Source: Mycobacterium sp. Root265
Lineage (GTDB): Bacteria; Actinomycetota; Actinomycetes; Mycobacteriales; Mycobacteriaceae
Assembly: GCF_001428895.1 (NCBI RefSeq)
Contig: NZ_LMJA01000031.1
Location: 563,010 to 627,009 of the forward strand
Length of the DNA: 64,000 nt
Reading direction: 5' to 3'
The notes under the pieces are model-generated. The model saw only the letters and a list, made by a program, of their open reading frames with translations. It searched no databases and was not told where the DNA came from. Position 1 is the first letter of the stretch. Each line of letters begins with the position of its first letter. Of the stretch, positions 44,713 through 54,454 are shown in pieces. A program made the translations under genes and the position numbers.

Positions 44713-44803
44713 CCCGGCGCGACGCATTCGCAGATATTCCGCCAACATCGATAGTCATCGTGAGATCTCAAGGGGTTTCGCGTGCTGATGGTCAGGAGAC
44801 GAC

Positions 44804-47050
44804 ATGGCTTCCCACAACGTGACATGCCCGCTGTGCGAAGCGATGTGCGGACTTCACGTCACGGTGAGCGACGGCCACGTCCAAGGCATCCGCGCCAACC
44901 ACGACGATGTGTGGTCCCGCGGGCACATCTGCCCGAAAGGGGTGTCGCTCGGACACCTGCACACCGATCCCGACCGGCTGCGGCAGCCGATGGTCCGTCG
45001 CCCGGACGGCAGTCACGTGGCGGTGTCCTGGGATGACGCACTCGCCGAGACCGAACGGGTGCTGCGGCCCGCCCTCGACGCCGACGGTGCCGGCGCACTG
45101 AGTGTGTACGTCGGGAACCCCGTTGCGCACAACAGCCACCTGGCCACCTATATCGGGGCGCTGATCGGCTTCGCCGAGGCAGCAGGCGTGAAGGGGTACT
45201 ACTCGCCGGGCACCATGGACCAATGGCCCCTGAACGTGGTGAGCAGCCTGCTGTTCGGCGGCATGTGGAACGGCCCCATCCCCGACCTCTATCGCACTGA
45301 CCACCTGGTGATCCTCGGCGCCAATCCGGCTGCCTCACAGGGATCGATGCTGTCAGCGCCCGACATCACCGGACTGCTGGCCGATGTCGCCCGGCGCGGC
45401 CGCGTGGTGGTCATCGACCCGCGACGCACCACGACCGCGCAACGCGCGAGTGAGTGGGTCCCGATCCAACCCGGCACCGACGCACTTCTGCTGTTTGCCA
45501 TCCTGCGCACCCTGTCCGAGAACGGTGGGGTGCGGCATCCCGAACATCTGCGCGGGAAAGTCTCCGGGCTGGACGAGATCATCGCGATGGCAGAGCCCTT
45601 CCCGCCCGAGCGGGTCGCCGCCGCCACCGGCATCGACGCCGGCACGATCCGCCGGCTGGCCGATGACCTCGCGCGTGCCGAGCACCCGGTGCTGTACAGC
45701 AGAATTGGGGCCTGTACACAGGAATTCGGCACGCTGACCACGTGGCTGGTGTTCGTGATCAACACCGCGCTCGGTGTGCTGGACCGTCCCGGCGGTGCGG
45801 TGTTCGCGAAACCGGCGGTGTGGTCGCCGATGTTCGCCAAGCCGCCCGACCAGGACGGGCCGGGTTGGCGGTTCGGGCGCTACCGCAGCCGCGTCCGGGG
45901 AGCGCCCGAGGTGCTCAACAGCTTCCCGGTCGGCTGCCTCGCAGAAGAGATCGACACCCCCGGCGAAGGCCGGTTGCGCGCGCTGATCACGGTGGCTGGC
46001 AATCCCGCTGTGTCAGCGCCGGGTGCCGGCCGTCTGTCCGCCGCGTTGGGCCGACTCGACGCGTTGATTGCGGTGGACAACTGGCTCAACGAGACCACCC
46101 GTCATGCCCATGTGATTCTGCCGGGCTGCTCGCCCCTGGAACTTCCCCATCTGGACGACCTGTACTGGATGTATGCGGTCGCCTCCTGCGTCAAGTACTC
46201 GGAGCCGGTCTTCGAACCCGCGCCGGACCGTCCCCGTGAATGGGAGTTACTGCTGCGACTCGGTGGCGCGATGTTCGGCACGCCGGTGCCGGAGGTCGAC
46301 ATCGCCGCGCTCGACGACCTCTACGTGGGCGGAATGGTGGCCACCATGTCCGCGACTCCGAACAACCCGCTGACGGGACGCGACGCCGAACAGGTGATGA
46401 CCGCGCTGATCGGAAAGGGACCAGAACGGTTGATGGATTTGGGAATTCGGGTGGGACCGTGGGGTGACCAGCTGGGCGAGCGGCCCGGTGGCCTCACCCT
46501 GACAGAGGTCCGCCGCCATCCCGATGGGCTGCGCCTGGCCGAACTCGAAGGGGGACGGCTCGATACCAGCGTGACCACGCCCTCGGGGAAGGTCGAACTG
46601 CTGCACGAGCACCTGGTCAGCGACATCCCCCGGCTGCTGTCGCGGATGGAGCGCGAAACCCCCGAACTGGTGTTGATCAGCCGACGGCATCTGCGGTCCA
46701 ACAACTCCTGGCTGCACAACGTCCCTGCGCTCATGAAGGGACGTGATCGTTGCACCTTGCTCATCAACCCCGCCGACGCGGCGCGCGTCGGTGTCGAGAA
46801 CGGTGCCATGGCGCAGGTGACCACCTCCGAAGGCACCGTCACGGTGACTGCCGACGTCACCGACGAGGTCAGACCCGGGGTGGTGTCGCTCCCCCACGGT
46901 TGGGGTCACGGGCTGGACGGCACGACGTTGACCGTTGCGTACCGCCATCCCGGAGTCAACAGCAACCTGCTCAATCCCACCGACGTCATCGACGTGCCGA
47001 GCAACACACACGCCATCAACGGCGTTCCCTGCCAGGTCAGCCCGGCCTGA
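44804..47050 (+). CDS. Molybdopterin-dependent oxidoreductase (paralogue of 2605-4824)
   Basis: 748 residues. [4Fe-4S] ligands C-x2-C-x3-C (CPLCEAMCG) and GHICPKG; VVIDPRRTTTA; WLNETTRHAHVILPG; SNNSWLHNVPALMKGR and LPHGWGHG, all paired with equal segments in the enzyme at 2605. As there, no Cys/Sec ligand motif is seen and YSPGTMDQWP occupies that region, so an Asp ligand is possible. Bis-MGD enzyme without a Tat signal. It follows the SDR/DapB-like/TetR unit by 91 nt; substrate unknown. Confidence 0.85.
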   Translation: MASHNVTCPLCEAMCGLHVTVSDGHVQGIRANHDDVWSRGHICPKGVSLGHLHTDPDRLRQPMVRRPDGSHVAVSWDDALAETERVLRPALDADGAGALSVYVGNPVAHNSHLATYIGALIGFAEAAGVKGYYSPGTMDQWPLNVVSSLLFGGMWNGPIPDLYRTDHLVILGANPAASQGSMLSAPDITGLLADVARRGRVVVIDPRRTTTAQRASEWVPIQPGTDALLLFAILRTLSENGGVRHPEHLRGKVSGLDEIIAMAEPFPPERVAAATGIDAGTIRRLADDLARAEHPVLYSRIGACTQEFGTLTTWLVFVINTALGVLDRPGGAVFAKPAVWSPMFAKPPDQDGPGWRFGRYRSRVRGAPEVLNSFPVGCLAEEIDTPGEGRLRALITVAGNPAVSAPGAGRLSAALGRLDALIAVDNWLNETTRHAHVILPGCSPLELPHLDDLYWMYAVASCVKYSEPVFEPAPDRPREWELLLRLGGAMFGTPVPEVDIAALDDLYVGGMVATMSATPNNPLTGRDAEQVMTALIGKGPERLMDLGIRVGPWGDQLGERPGGLTLTEVRRHPDGLRLAELEGGRLDTSVTTPSGKVELLHEHLVSDIPRLLSRMERETPELVLISRRHLRSNNSWLHNVPALMKGRDRCTLLINPADAARVGVENGAMAQVTTSEGTVTVTADVTDEVRPGVVSLPHGWGHGLDGTTLTVAYRHPGVNSNLLNPTDVIDVPSNTHAINGVPCQVSPA

Positions 47051-47175
47051 GGGCGCGGTGCATCAGGGCTGATACGCCGGTGCGGTGGCGACTCGATCCA
47101 GCGACAAGCGCGGCGGCCGGACCACATGAAGCGGCCTGCCTGCCCGCAGAACACCACCAGGGTGGACACTAGGCC

Positions 47176-47727
47176 GTGGCCCTTTCTGCAACAGTGTTCA
47201 AAGTCGAGCTTGGCGTCTCCGATGTCGATCACGGTTACTACGCCGATCACACGCTGACCGTGGCCCGTCATCCCAGTGAGACCGATGAGCGGATGGTGGT
47301 GCGCTTGTTGGCGTTTGGGCTGCGCGCACACCGACTCAGCGACGTCGACGGTGAGCTGACGTTCGGGGCCGGCCTGTCCACCCCGGGGGTCCCGGACCTG
47401 CGGCTCGCGGACTACACGGGCCGGATCCTGGAGTGGATCAACGTCGGCCAGCCCGATGAACGCGCCTTGGGCAAGGCGGCCGGCCAAGCCGACCAGGTGC
47501 TGCTGTTCCCGTTCGCCGCTGGCGTGGCAACCTGGTGGCGCACCGTCGGCCCCAAAGTGGCCGGGCTGCCGAACCTGTCGGTGGTGCAGATCCCGCACGC
47601 ACCGGTGCAGCAGCTGGCCCAGACTGTCGATCGACGGGTCTCGGCGCAGGTGATGGTGATGGAAGGTCAGGTGACGATGACCGTGGGCGATGTCGACGTC
47701 ACCTTCACACCCGAGCCATTGCAGTGA
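47176..47727 (+). CDS. yaeQ: YaeQ family protein
   Basis: 183 residues from a GTG. N-terminal ALSATVFKVELGVSDVDHGYY and HPSETDERMVVRLLAFGLRA are the YaeQ signature, followed by VPDLRLADYTGRILEWINVGQPDE. The fold is a PD-(D/E)XK nuclease-like one; YaeQ compensates for RfaH loss in E. coli, but its activity is not settled. No obvious partner here. Confidence 0.85.
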   Translation: MALSATVFKVELGVSDVDHGYYADHTLTVARHPSETDERMVVRLLAFGLRAHRLSDVDGELTFGAGLSTPGVPDLRLADYTGRILEWINVGQPDERALGKAAGQADQVLLFPFAAGVATWWRTVGPKVAGLPNLSVVQIPHAPVQQLAQTVDRRVSAQVMVMEGQVTMTVGDVDVTFTPEPLQ

Positions 47728-47788
47728 ACGCCTGGCCGGGGTGGGTGACGTGATCGATGGCGTTGAACCCCCGCGGCACCGACGGTGG

Positions 47789-49099
47789 TCAGCGACTACC
47801 GGACTCGTCGGTGCGCTCGGGCTCGCTTCGGCGATGTACGACGGTCCCGAGAATCACCGCCAGTGCACATCCGATCACTCCCGCGGCCAGGCCGGCGTGT
47901 CCGCCGAAACGATGTGCCACCACACCGATGATCACGGCGCCCAACGGAGTGGACCCGATGAACGCCGTCGTCCACAACCCGGTGACGCGGCCGCGCATCT
48001 GCGGTGGCGCCGCAAGCTGGATGGTGCTGTTGCCCGTCGTGAGGAAGGCGATGCTCGCACCGCCGACGAGCCCTGCGGACACCAGCGCTACCGGCAGCTC
48101 GAAACTGACGGTCAACAGGAGCATCGCTGCGCCGTAGAGGACGGTCACACGAATCATCGGTTCCAGCCCCGTGATGGGCCATCGTGCGATCAGCAGACCC
48201 GTCAACACGGAGCCCACCCCGAATGCCGTCGTCAGCCAGGCATATCCGTCGACGCCCGCGCTGAGTGTCTGCTCCGCGAACACCGGCAGGCTGGTCTCGA
48301 ACTCATAGGCCAGCGTGCCGACGAAGGCCATCATGACCAGGGGTCCTGCGATGTCACGGTTCGACCGGGCCACGGCCAGTCCCTCGCGCAGCTGGCGCTT
48401 GCCGCGGCCGGTGGGTGCCGTCCTGTGCAACTGACGACCGTCGAGGGCAGCGAGTGCGGCCACCACCAGGGCGAAGGTCAGCGCGTTGAACAGGTAACAC
48501 CACCCGAGGCCGTGCCAGCGGATCAGCCCAGCCGCGACGGCGGGACCCAGGGCCCGTCCCACGTTGGCCATCATGCTGTTGATGGTGATGGCCGACCGAA
48601 GAAGCTGCGTGTCAACGAGTTCCGGAATCAACGCCATTCGCGCGGGGTTGTCCAGCGCGGTCATGACGCCGAAGACCGCCGCCGCCAGGAAGATCTGCCA
48701 CAGCGCGATCGTGCCCATCAGGACCGACAACCCCAACCCGAGTGACGTCAGACCGAGTACCGCATTGGTCAACGTCAGAACACGCCGCTTGTCGCTGCGG
48801 TCGACGATCAATCCCGCGTAGGGCGTCGCCAACAACACGGGGAGGTATCGCGTGCTCATGACGAGCCCGAGGACCAGGGGCGAGCGCGTCAACTGCAGGA
48901 CCAACAGTGCGAGTGCAATGGTCTCGGCCCAGGATCCGATCAGGCTCAGCGACTGTCCCGATACGAACCGCCGGTAGTTAGGTACACCGAAGACGTCCCG
49001 CACCCCGCCGCGGCGCACGGCCGCGACCGGCGTCGCCGACCCGGTGTCGGTCGGGTGCTGCCCCACGGTGCTATCCGGCTTGTCCGACGCCGTGGGCAT
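47789..49099 (-). CDS. MFS transporter (12-TM, EntS/DHA3-like)
   Basis: 436 residues, about 12 hydrophobic segments. Family features: NYRRFVSGQSLSLIGSWAE, PYAGLIVDRSDKRRVL (motif A) and ALDNPARMALIPELV, typical for DHA3-type exporters. Its start lies 29 nt inside the end of the bicupin gene, so it is translated with it as the last gene of the ThDP decarboxylase - UbiX - UbiD - bicupin series. Probably exports a product of that pathway. Confidence 0.85.
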   Translation of the reverse strand: MPTASDKPDSTVGQHPTDTGSATPVAAVRRGGVRDVFGVPNYRRFVSGQSLSLIGSWAETIALALLVLQLTRSPLVLGLVMSTRYLPVLLATPYAGLIVDRSDKRRVLTLTNAVLGLTSLGLGLSVLMGTIALWQIFLAAAVFGVMTALDNPARMALIPELVDTQLLRSAITINSMMANVGRALGPAVAAGLIRWHGLGWCYLFNALTFALVVAALAALDGRQLHRTAPTGRGKRQLREGLAVARSNRDIAGPLVMMAFVGTLAYEFETSLPVFAEQTLSAGVDGYAWLTTAFGVGSVLTGLLIARWPITGLEPMIRVTVLYGAAMLLLTVSFELPVALVSAGLVGGASIAFLTTGNSTIQLAAPPQMRGRVTGLWTTAFIGSTPLGAVIIGVVAHRFGGHAGLAAGVIGCALAVILGTVVHRRSEPERTDESGSR

Positions 49100-50138
49100 C
49101 GACCGGATTGGTGCGGCTGACGATCAGCGGATCGGCGGGCGTGAACGGGAACTGCGGCAGGTCCTGGATGTGGGTGCCGAAGGTGGCGGCGAGGACCTCG
49201 CGGGAGTAGGCACTCGCGGATGCGCGGTAGCCGATGTCGGCGGGGAACGGCTGGTCGAAGAAGATGAGGAAGTGCCAGGGGTCGGTGCCGGTGTTCTCGA
49301 TGTGGTGCGGGTAGGCGCGGGGGATGAAGTACATGTCGCCGGTGGTGAGGTTCCAGGTATCCAGCGTCCCATCGGGATTCATGATGGTCATCCGTGCGTC
49401 GCCGTGGTTGACGTAGCCCATCTCGGCGGTCACGGGGTGCCAATGCGGTTCGCGCATGCCGTCCTCGGTGACCCGCAGCGAGTACATGGAGATGTCCTTG
49501 AGGGCGGGCCAGAACTGGTCGCGGGCGAAGCGGGCGTTGCCCGAGACGTAGTTCAGTCCGGGTGTTTGGGCTTCGACGTCGAACTTGTGGGGGTCGTTGA
49601 AGTGCGCGGCGGCGGGGATGGCGGGGTCGCCGATGCGGGCGGCGAGTTTGTGGTCGCGGGTGGTGCGACGAATCTTGGCGAAATCGGCCGAGGGGAGGTC
49701 GTAGGTGTTGCCGAGGACGGCGTCGGAGAAGGCCCCGAGGGTGGCGCCGAAGCCGAAGTCCTCGGGGCGTTCGTTGCGGAAGGCGATGATGAATTCGGCG
49801 ACGTCGTCGCCGATGTTCTCGATGTGGTGCAGGGAGCCGGATTCGGCGTGGAACATCTGGCCGGCGGTGACGATGAAGGTGGAGAATTTGCTGCCGCTGT
49901 CGAGGATGGAGACCAGTGCGGTGCCCGAGACGCAGTAGGTGAGTTCGTTGGCGTTGGCGTGCCAGTGCGGTGTGCGCATGGCGCCGGGGTTGAGCAGAAC
50001 CCGCTTGATGGACAGGCGGTTGAGGATCGGCAGGTTGTCGGCGGTGACGCGGCGCATCGAGCCCAGGTCGGACTCCTCGACGATCTCGCCGTCGAGCAGG
50101 GAGGCGGAGTGCAGGCTGCGTGCCGGGGACGTTGTCAT
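49071..50138 (-). CDS. Bicupin (oxalate-decarboxylase-like)
   Basis: 355 residues with GAGGAG upstream. Two cupin domains with complete metal ligands: first HWHANANELTY with a later His in SLHHIEN; second HWHPVTAEMGYV with YPHHIEN. The arrangement is that of bicupin oxalate decarboxylases, though Mn2+/substrate specificity cannot be read and the N-terminal E-containing lid is unclear. It follows UbiD by 160 nt on the same strand, suggesting a role in the same aromatic-acid or oxalate-related pathway. Confidence 0.8.
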   Translation of the reverse strand: MTTSPARSLHSASLLDGEIVEESDLGSMRRVTADNLPILNRLSIKRVLLNPGAMRTPHWHANANELTYCVSGTALVSILDSGSKFSTFIVTAGQMFHAESGSLHHIENIGDDVAEFIIAFRNERPEDFGFGATLGAFSDAVLGNTYDLPSADFAKIRRTTRDHKLAARIGDPAIPAAAHFNDPHKFDVEAQTPGLNYVSGNARFARDQFWPALKDISMYSLRVTEDGMREPHWHPVTAEMGYVNHGDARMTIMNPDGTLDTWNLTTGDMYFIPRAYPHHIENTGTDPWHFLIFFDQPFPADIGYRASASAYSREVLAATFGTHIQDLPQFPFTPADPLIVSRTNPVDAHGVGQAG

Positions 50139-50298
50139 GAGCGATTCTCCTCGTCGATTGATGCGTTCTGCGGGTGAGTCCTACTCTTGCCGAGCACGCG
50201 ACGTCTGTCGGCAGTGCCGTCCGCCATCTCCGATGGTTGGTGGCCTGACATGTGCTCTACCGGCTAGCTGCAGCGCCGTTCGTGGTGTGGCCCGCACG

Positions 50299-51825
50299 TC
50301 ACGGTGTGGTGAAGCCCCAGCGCTCCCAGTTGTCGAGGACCTTCTGCTTGACGGGTTCGGGGTAGTTCTCGGTGAAGGACATCACCCGCTTCTCGGGTCG
50401 TCCGACCCGGTCGGCGTTCTCCAGGCAGGCGTAGATGACCAGGGAGGTTCCCTTGTCCTCGGACAGCTCGCGGGTGGTGTGGTAGGACTCGATGCCGTCA
50501 CCGAAGGCCCGCAACTCGGGAAACAGGTAGGTGGTGAACGTGGGATGGTTGCGCGACGCGAATGCCCACACCACCTGTTTCACGTCGGAGGGGTCGATGT
50601 CTTCGTCGACGACGAGGATCTTGGTGACGGTGTCGCCCACGTGGTCCGTCCAGAAGGTGTTGCCCAGACGGTTCATGAACTCGTCGAGCGTCCAGCCGGT
50701 CCGGTTGTGCCAATCCTTGGGGACGCGGATGACAAACCACAGGATGGCCGCCTCGAACAGGTACATGCCGTCGATGACGGGCAGGCCGGCCTTCTGCAGG
50801 GTGACCACCGAGTCCGAGGAGATGAAGAATCCCATGGTGACGTGGCAGTTGTCGATCGGCACCCCGGGTATCGACATCGGAAGTATCGGCTGGTCGCGGA
50901 ACGTCACGCAGGTGACCTTCTGGCGGGGGAAGATCGTGGTCTCGTCGGGTAGGTAGCCGGGGTATTCGCCGAAAGGTCCCTCGGGTTCCTGGGTGCCGTA
51001 TTCGATCACGCCCTCGATGATGATCTCGGCATCGGCGGGGACGAGGATGTCGTTGGTTTCGCACTTCACCATGTCCAGCGGTGCGCCCAGAAGTGCGCTG
51101 GCCATGTCGTATTCGTCGACCCAGGCCGGTATGCGAGAGGCAGCCTGGGTCGAGGCGACCGGGCTCACGCCGAGTGCGCACGCCCAGGGCATGTCCTTGC
51201 CCGCGTCGCGCCACATCTTCCAGATCATCCCGTTGTGCTGCTTGGGCCACCATTGGCCCGTCATGGTCTGGGCGTCGAGGATCATCGCGCGATTGGTGGA
51301 CCAGTTGGTCCATTTCCCGTCGGGGGTCTTGGCGATGTTGAGGCCCGCGGTCTGCAGGTATCGGCCACCGTCGCCGTCATGGGCCAGCGGCGCAGGGATC
51401 TTGTTGAGGTCGATCTGGTCGCCGGTCCACTTGTTCTGCTTGCACGGTGCCTGGGAGGCGTCGACCACGTTGGGCGGGTAGGAGCGACCGTTCTCCTTGG
51501 CCTCGATGTAGGCGGCTTGGATCTCCATCAGGGGTGTCTCGGGGGGCAATCCGAGCATGGCGGAGAGTCGGCGCCAGGGTTGGGTGGGGTGACCACTCTT
51601 GCCCATGCCCCAGTCGGCGGCACGGAATCCGGGCGCGGTGTCCTTGACGCGGTTGAACACGGGCATGGGAGCGCACGTTTCGGCGGAGTGGCGGAAGATC
51701 GCCCCCATCTCCAGGTTCCAGTCGACTTCGTCATCGATCTCGACGAGTTCGCCCATGTCCTTCATGAGGGCGAGGTACTCGCGGTAGCTGCGGGGGATCT
51801 TGTTGCGGTCGACGTGTGCAGACAT
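50299..51825 (-). CDS. UbiD family decarboxylase (prenylated-FMN-dependent)
   Basis: 508 residues with AGGAG. UbiD features: LNIAKTPDGKWTNWSTNRAM, CETNDILVPADAEIIIEG and the Glu-bearing EPEGPFGEYPGYLPDET, as in Fdc1/VdcC-type enzymes. The cofactor prFMN is made by UbiX, which is 33 nt upstream in the same operon. These enzymes reversibly decarboxylate aromatic or alpha,beta-unsaturated acids such as hydroxybenzoates or cinnamates. The substrate is not predictable from sequence. Confidence 0.92.
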   Translation of the reverse strand: MSAHVDRNKIPRSYREYLALMKDMGELVEIDDEVDWNLEMGAIFRHSAETCAPMPVFNRVKDTAPGFRAADWGMGKSGHPTQPWRRLSAMLGLPPETPLMEIQAAYIEAKENGRSYPPNVVDASQAPCKQNKWTGDQIDLNKIPAPLAHDGDGGRYLQTAGLNIAKTPDGKWTNWSTNRAMILDAQTMTGQWWPKQHNGMIWKMWRDAGKDMPWACALGVSPVASTQAASRIPAWVDEYDMASALLGAPLDMVKCETNDILVPADAEIIIEGVIEYGTQEPEGPFGEYPGYLPDETTIFPRQKVTCVTFRDQPILPMSIPGVPIDNCHVTMGFFISSDSVVTLQKAGLPVIDGMYLFEAAILWFVIRVPKDWHNRTGWTLDEFMNRLGNTFWTDHVGDTVTKILVVDEDIDPSDVKQVVWAFASRNHPTFTTYLFPELRAFGDGIESYHTTRELSEDKGTSLVIYACLENADRVGRPEKRVMSFTENYPEPVKQKVLDNWERWGFTTP

Positions 51826-51858
51826 GTGGGTGTGCTCCTGGTGAGTCGGGATCGGCGG

Positions 51859-52482
51859 TCAGTGGACGGGGCGGACGAGTTCGGGTTCGTGGTGCGCATC
51901 GGGTGCCGGCTGTCCGCCGGTCCAGCGGGGGAAGAGGTCCCGGCGCAGTTCGACGTCGGCCAAGTCCAGGACACGGTTCACGGTCTGGTCGATCAGGTCG
52001 TCGATCGTCTCGGGCCGCTGGTAGAAGGCCGGTGCCGCGGGCATGATGATCGCGCCGATCTCGGCGAGCTGGGTGAGGATGCGCAGGTGTCCGAGGTGCA
52101 GCGGCGTTTCGCGAACCAACAGAACCAGTCGGCGTCGTTCCTTGAGCATGACGTCGGCGGCGCGCAGCAGCAGATTGTCGGAGTAGGAGGTCGCAATGCC
52201 TGCTGCGGTCTTCATCGAACAGGGGGCGACGACCATGGCGTGGGCACGAAAAGATCCCGATGCGATCGAGGCGCCGATGTCGTTGGGCTTGTGCACGACG
52301 TCGGCGAGTTCCTCGATCTCGCCGACAGTCATGTCGAGTTCGTAATGCAAAGTCCTACGCGCAGATTGGGACATCACCAGATGCGTCTCGACGTCCGGCT
52401 CTTCGCGTAACACGTCCAGGAGGCGCACGCCGTACGCCGTGCCGCTGGCCCCTGTTATTCCTACGATCACGCGGGTGGTCAT
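51859..52482 (-). CDS. ubiX: UbiX flavin prenyltransferase
   Basis: 207 residues from ATG 52482 with AAGGGG upstream. Flavin-binding VGITGASGTAYGVRLL, APCSMKTAAGIATSYSDNLL, LVRETPLHLGHLRILTQLAE and MPAAPAFYQRPETIDDLI match UbiX. It links dimethylallyl phosphate to FMN to make prenylated FMN for the UbiD enzyme encoded 33 nt downstream. Normal length. Confidence 0.93.
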   Translation of the reverse strand: MTTRVIVGITGASGTAYGVRLLDVLREEPDVETHLVMSQSARRTLHYELDMTVGEIEELADVVHKPNDIGASIASGSFRAHAMVVAPCSMKTAAGIATSYSDNLLLRAADVMLKERRRLVLLVRETPLHLGHLRILTQLAEIGAIIMPAAPAFYQRPETIDDLIDQTVNRVLDLADVELRRDLFPRWTGGQPAPDAHHEPELVRPVH

Positions 52483-52652
52483 GTCGATCCCCTTCTGTTG
52501 TGCCGGCCGAATGTCGTGACTCGAGCCAACTCCGATCGCGTACTGGTCGACAGCCCGGTGGCGGCAGTTGCCACTTCCGGCTAGCGGTAATGACGGCAAC
52601 GTCGGAGATCACGGAGCAGCTGTCCCGCGGCTTCCCATCGACACGCCTCTCG

Positions 52653-54302
52653 CTAGCCCGTGTTGTAGAGGGTCTTGACGTTCTCGTGCAGCTTCTGGAC
52701 GAGCGGGGGCACCTCGTAGGTCCCCGTCATCACCTCGATGTAGGCGGCGCGGGTGCCCTCGGCGGCGGTCGTGAGCGCGGCGTCGAGTTCGGCGCACGTA
52801 CTCACCCGCGGGGTGAACCAGTCGTCGCATCCCAGTGCGTGCGGGAGTTCGGTGTAGTTCCACGGCGCGACGTCGTTGTAGGCGATGCCGGGGTCGGTAC
52901 ACAGCATCCGCTCGATGAGGTAACCGGAGTTGTTGAGCACGAATATGATCGGCTTCAAGCCAAGACGGTGGAACTGGCCGATTTCTTGTGCCGTCAGCTG
53001 GTGGGAGCCTTCCCCGGTGAACAAGACGAGCCGGCGGTTCGGTGCGGCGACGGCCGCCCCCAGTGCTGCCGGAGTGGCCCACCCGATGGCGCCCCACAGG
53101 GTCTGGTTGTGGAACCGTGCGCCTCGTGGGAGCTGCGCGAACGCCAAACCCATGGATACGGTGCCGGTTTCGGCGATGACGATGTCGTCGGGCCGCACGA
53201 AGTCTGCCCATCGCGGGTATAACGCTGCCGCGGTGATCGGATCGGCACCGGACCCGCACACGGGACCCAGTTGCTCTGGCCGGGGACCGCCTCGCTGCCG
53301 GGTACTCCACGACCGCCCGGCCAGTGCGCGGAGGAGGTCGGCCATCTCGACGCCCTGGTAGACGGTGAACCCCACACGCGTGCTGTGCAGGTCGATCTTG
53401 ACGATCTTGTGAAGGTCGAGGTTGGAGGTGAAGGCGCCGGTGTTGAAGTCCGTCGCCATCGTGCCGAACGCCACGACGACGTCGCAGGTTTCGACGAACT
53501 CGCGGACCGCCGGGTCCATCAGTTGGCCGTCGTAGATGCCGATGTAGTTGGGGTGTTCTTCTTCGAGGACGGACTTGTCGGCGAACATGGTCGCGAACGG
53601 AAGGTCCGCCGCCTCGACGAACTGCCGAGCGGTGTCGCGCAGACCCAACCTGTCCAGAAGGATGCCGGGCAGGACGCACGCCGTCGACGCCGCCTCCAAC
53701 GCACCGACCACGGCGTCGGTCGCGGCCCCCAGTGCCGTCGAATCGCTGACGGGCACGGGCAAGGGGTCCGATTGTGCGACGATCGGTTTGTCGACGACGT
53801 CGGAGGGCAGGGCCATGTACACGGGGCGCCGGTTGTAGAGGGCTTCAGCGATGAGACGTTCGGTCTCGGCGACGGCGTTGGCGGGGGTGATGATCGCGCT
53901 GGCGCCGGTGACGGTGTCGGCCATCGACCGGAACAGGTCGAATTCTCCGTTGCCCAGGGTGTGATGCACCATCGACCGATTGGCTTGGGTGGCCAGGGTG
54001 GGCATGCCGACGAGATGGAAGACCGGCAGGTTCTCGGCGTAGGAACCGGCGACCGCACCGATCGCGCTGAGTTCCCCTACTCCGTAGGTGGTGGTGACTG
54101 CACCCACGCCTTGAATGCGCGCGTACCCGTCTGCGGCATAGCCGGCGTTCAGTTCGTTGCAGCAGCCGATCCAGTTGATGTCGGAATGCGCGACGATGGC
54201 GTCGTGCAGAGGGAAGGCGTAGTCCCCTGGTACGCCGAAGATGTCGTTGACACCGATGTCGTGCAGTCTGCCGAGAACGTACTCGATCACGGTGACGCTC
54301 AT
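52653..54302 (-). CDS. ThDP-dependent 2-keto acid decarboxylase (IpdC/PDC family)
   Basis: 549 residues from ATG 54302 with GAAGGAAGAG. PDC-family catalytic set: FGVPGDYAFPLHDA, NELNAGYAADGYAR with the ThDP Glu, MVHHTLGNGEF with the two His, and the pyrophosphate motif GEGSHQLTAQEI...LNNSGYLIE. The GDG of the ThDP motif is GEG here, still acidic. Related enzymes decarboxylate indolepyruvate or phenylpyruvate to aldehydes. It is the first gene of the minus-strand series before ubiX (170-nt gap), next to a divergent hydrolase. Confidence 0.87.
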   Translation of the reverse strand: MSVTVIEYVLGRLHDIGVNDIFGVPGDYAFPLHDAIVAHSDINWIGCCNELNAGYAADGYARIQGVGAVTTTYGVGELSAIGAVAGSYAENLPVFHLVGMPTLATQANRSMVHHTLGNGEFDLFRSMADTVTGASAIITPANAVAETERLIAEALYNRRPVYMALPSDVVDKPIVAQSDPLPVPVSDSTALGAATDAVVGALEAASTACVLPGILLDRLGLRDTARQFVEAADLPFATMFADKSVLEEEHPNYIGIYDGQLMDPAVREFVETCDVVVAFGTMATDFNTGAFTSNLDLHKIVKIDLHSTRVGFTVYQGVEMADLLRALAGRSWSTRQRGGPRPEQLGPVCGSGADPITAAALYPRWADFVRPDDIVIAETGTVSMGLAFAQLPRGARFHNQTLWGAIGWATPAALGAAVAAPNRRLVLFTGEGSHQLTAQEIGQFHRLGLKPIIFVLNNSGYLIERMLCTDPGIAYNDVAPWNYTELPHALGCDDWFTPRVSTCAELDAALTTAAEGTRAAYIEVMTGTYEVPPLVQKLHENVKTLYNTG

Positions 54303-54454
54303 CTGACTCTTCCTTCTCTCGTCGATTGACGAGTCATCTCGAACGCGGCGTGCGCTTGGCTGCCTGCGGACCACCGAGCGTCGGCAGCTTCATGGGTTCT
54401 TCGAAGTTTCACGTCTCACCCAGTTCGACGTCCAATAGGAATCGTCACGGGCTT

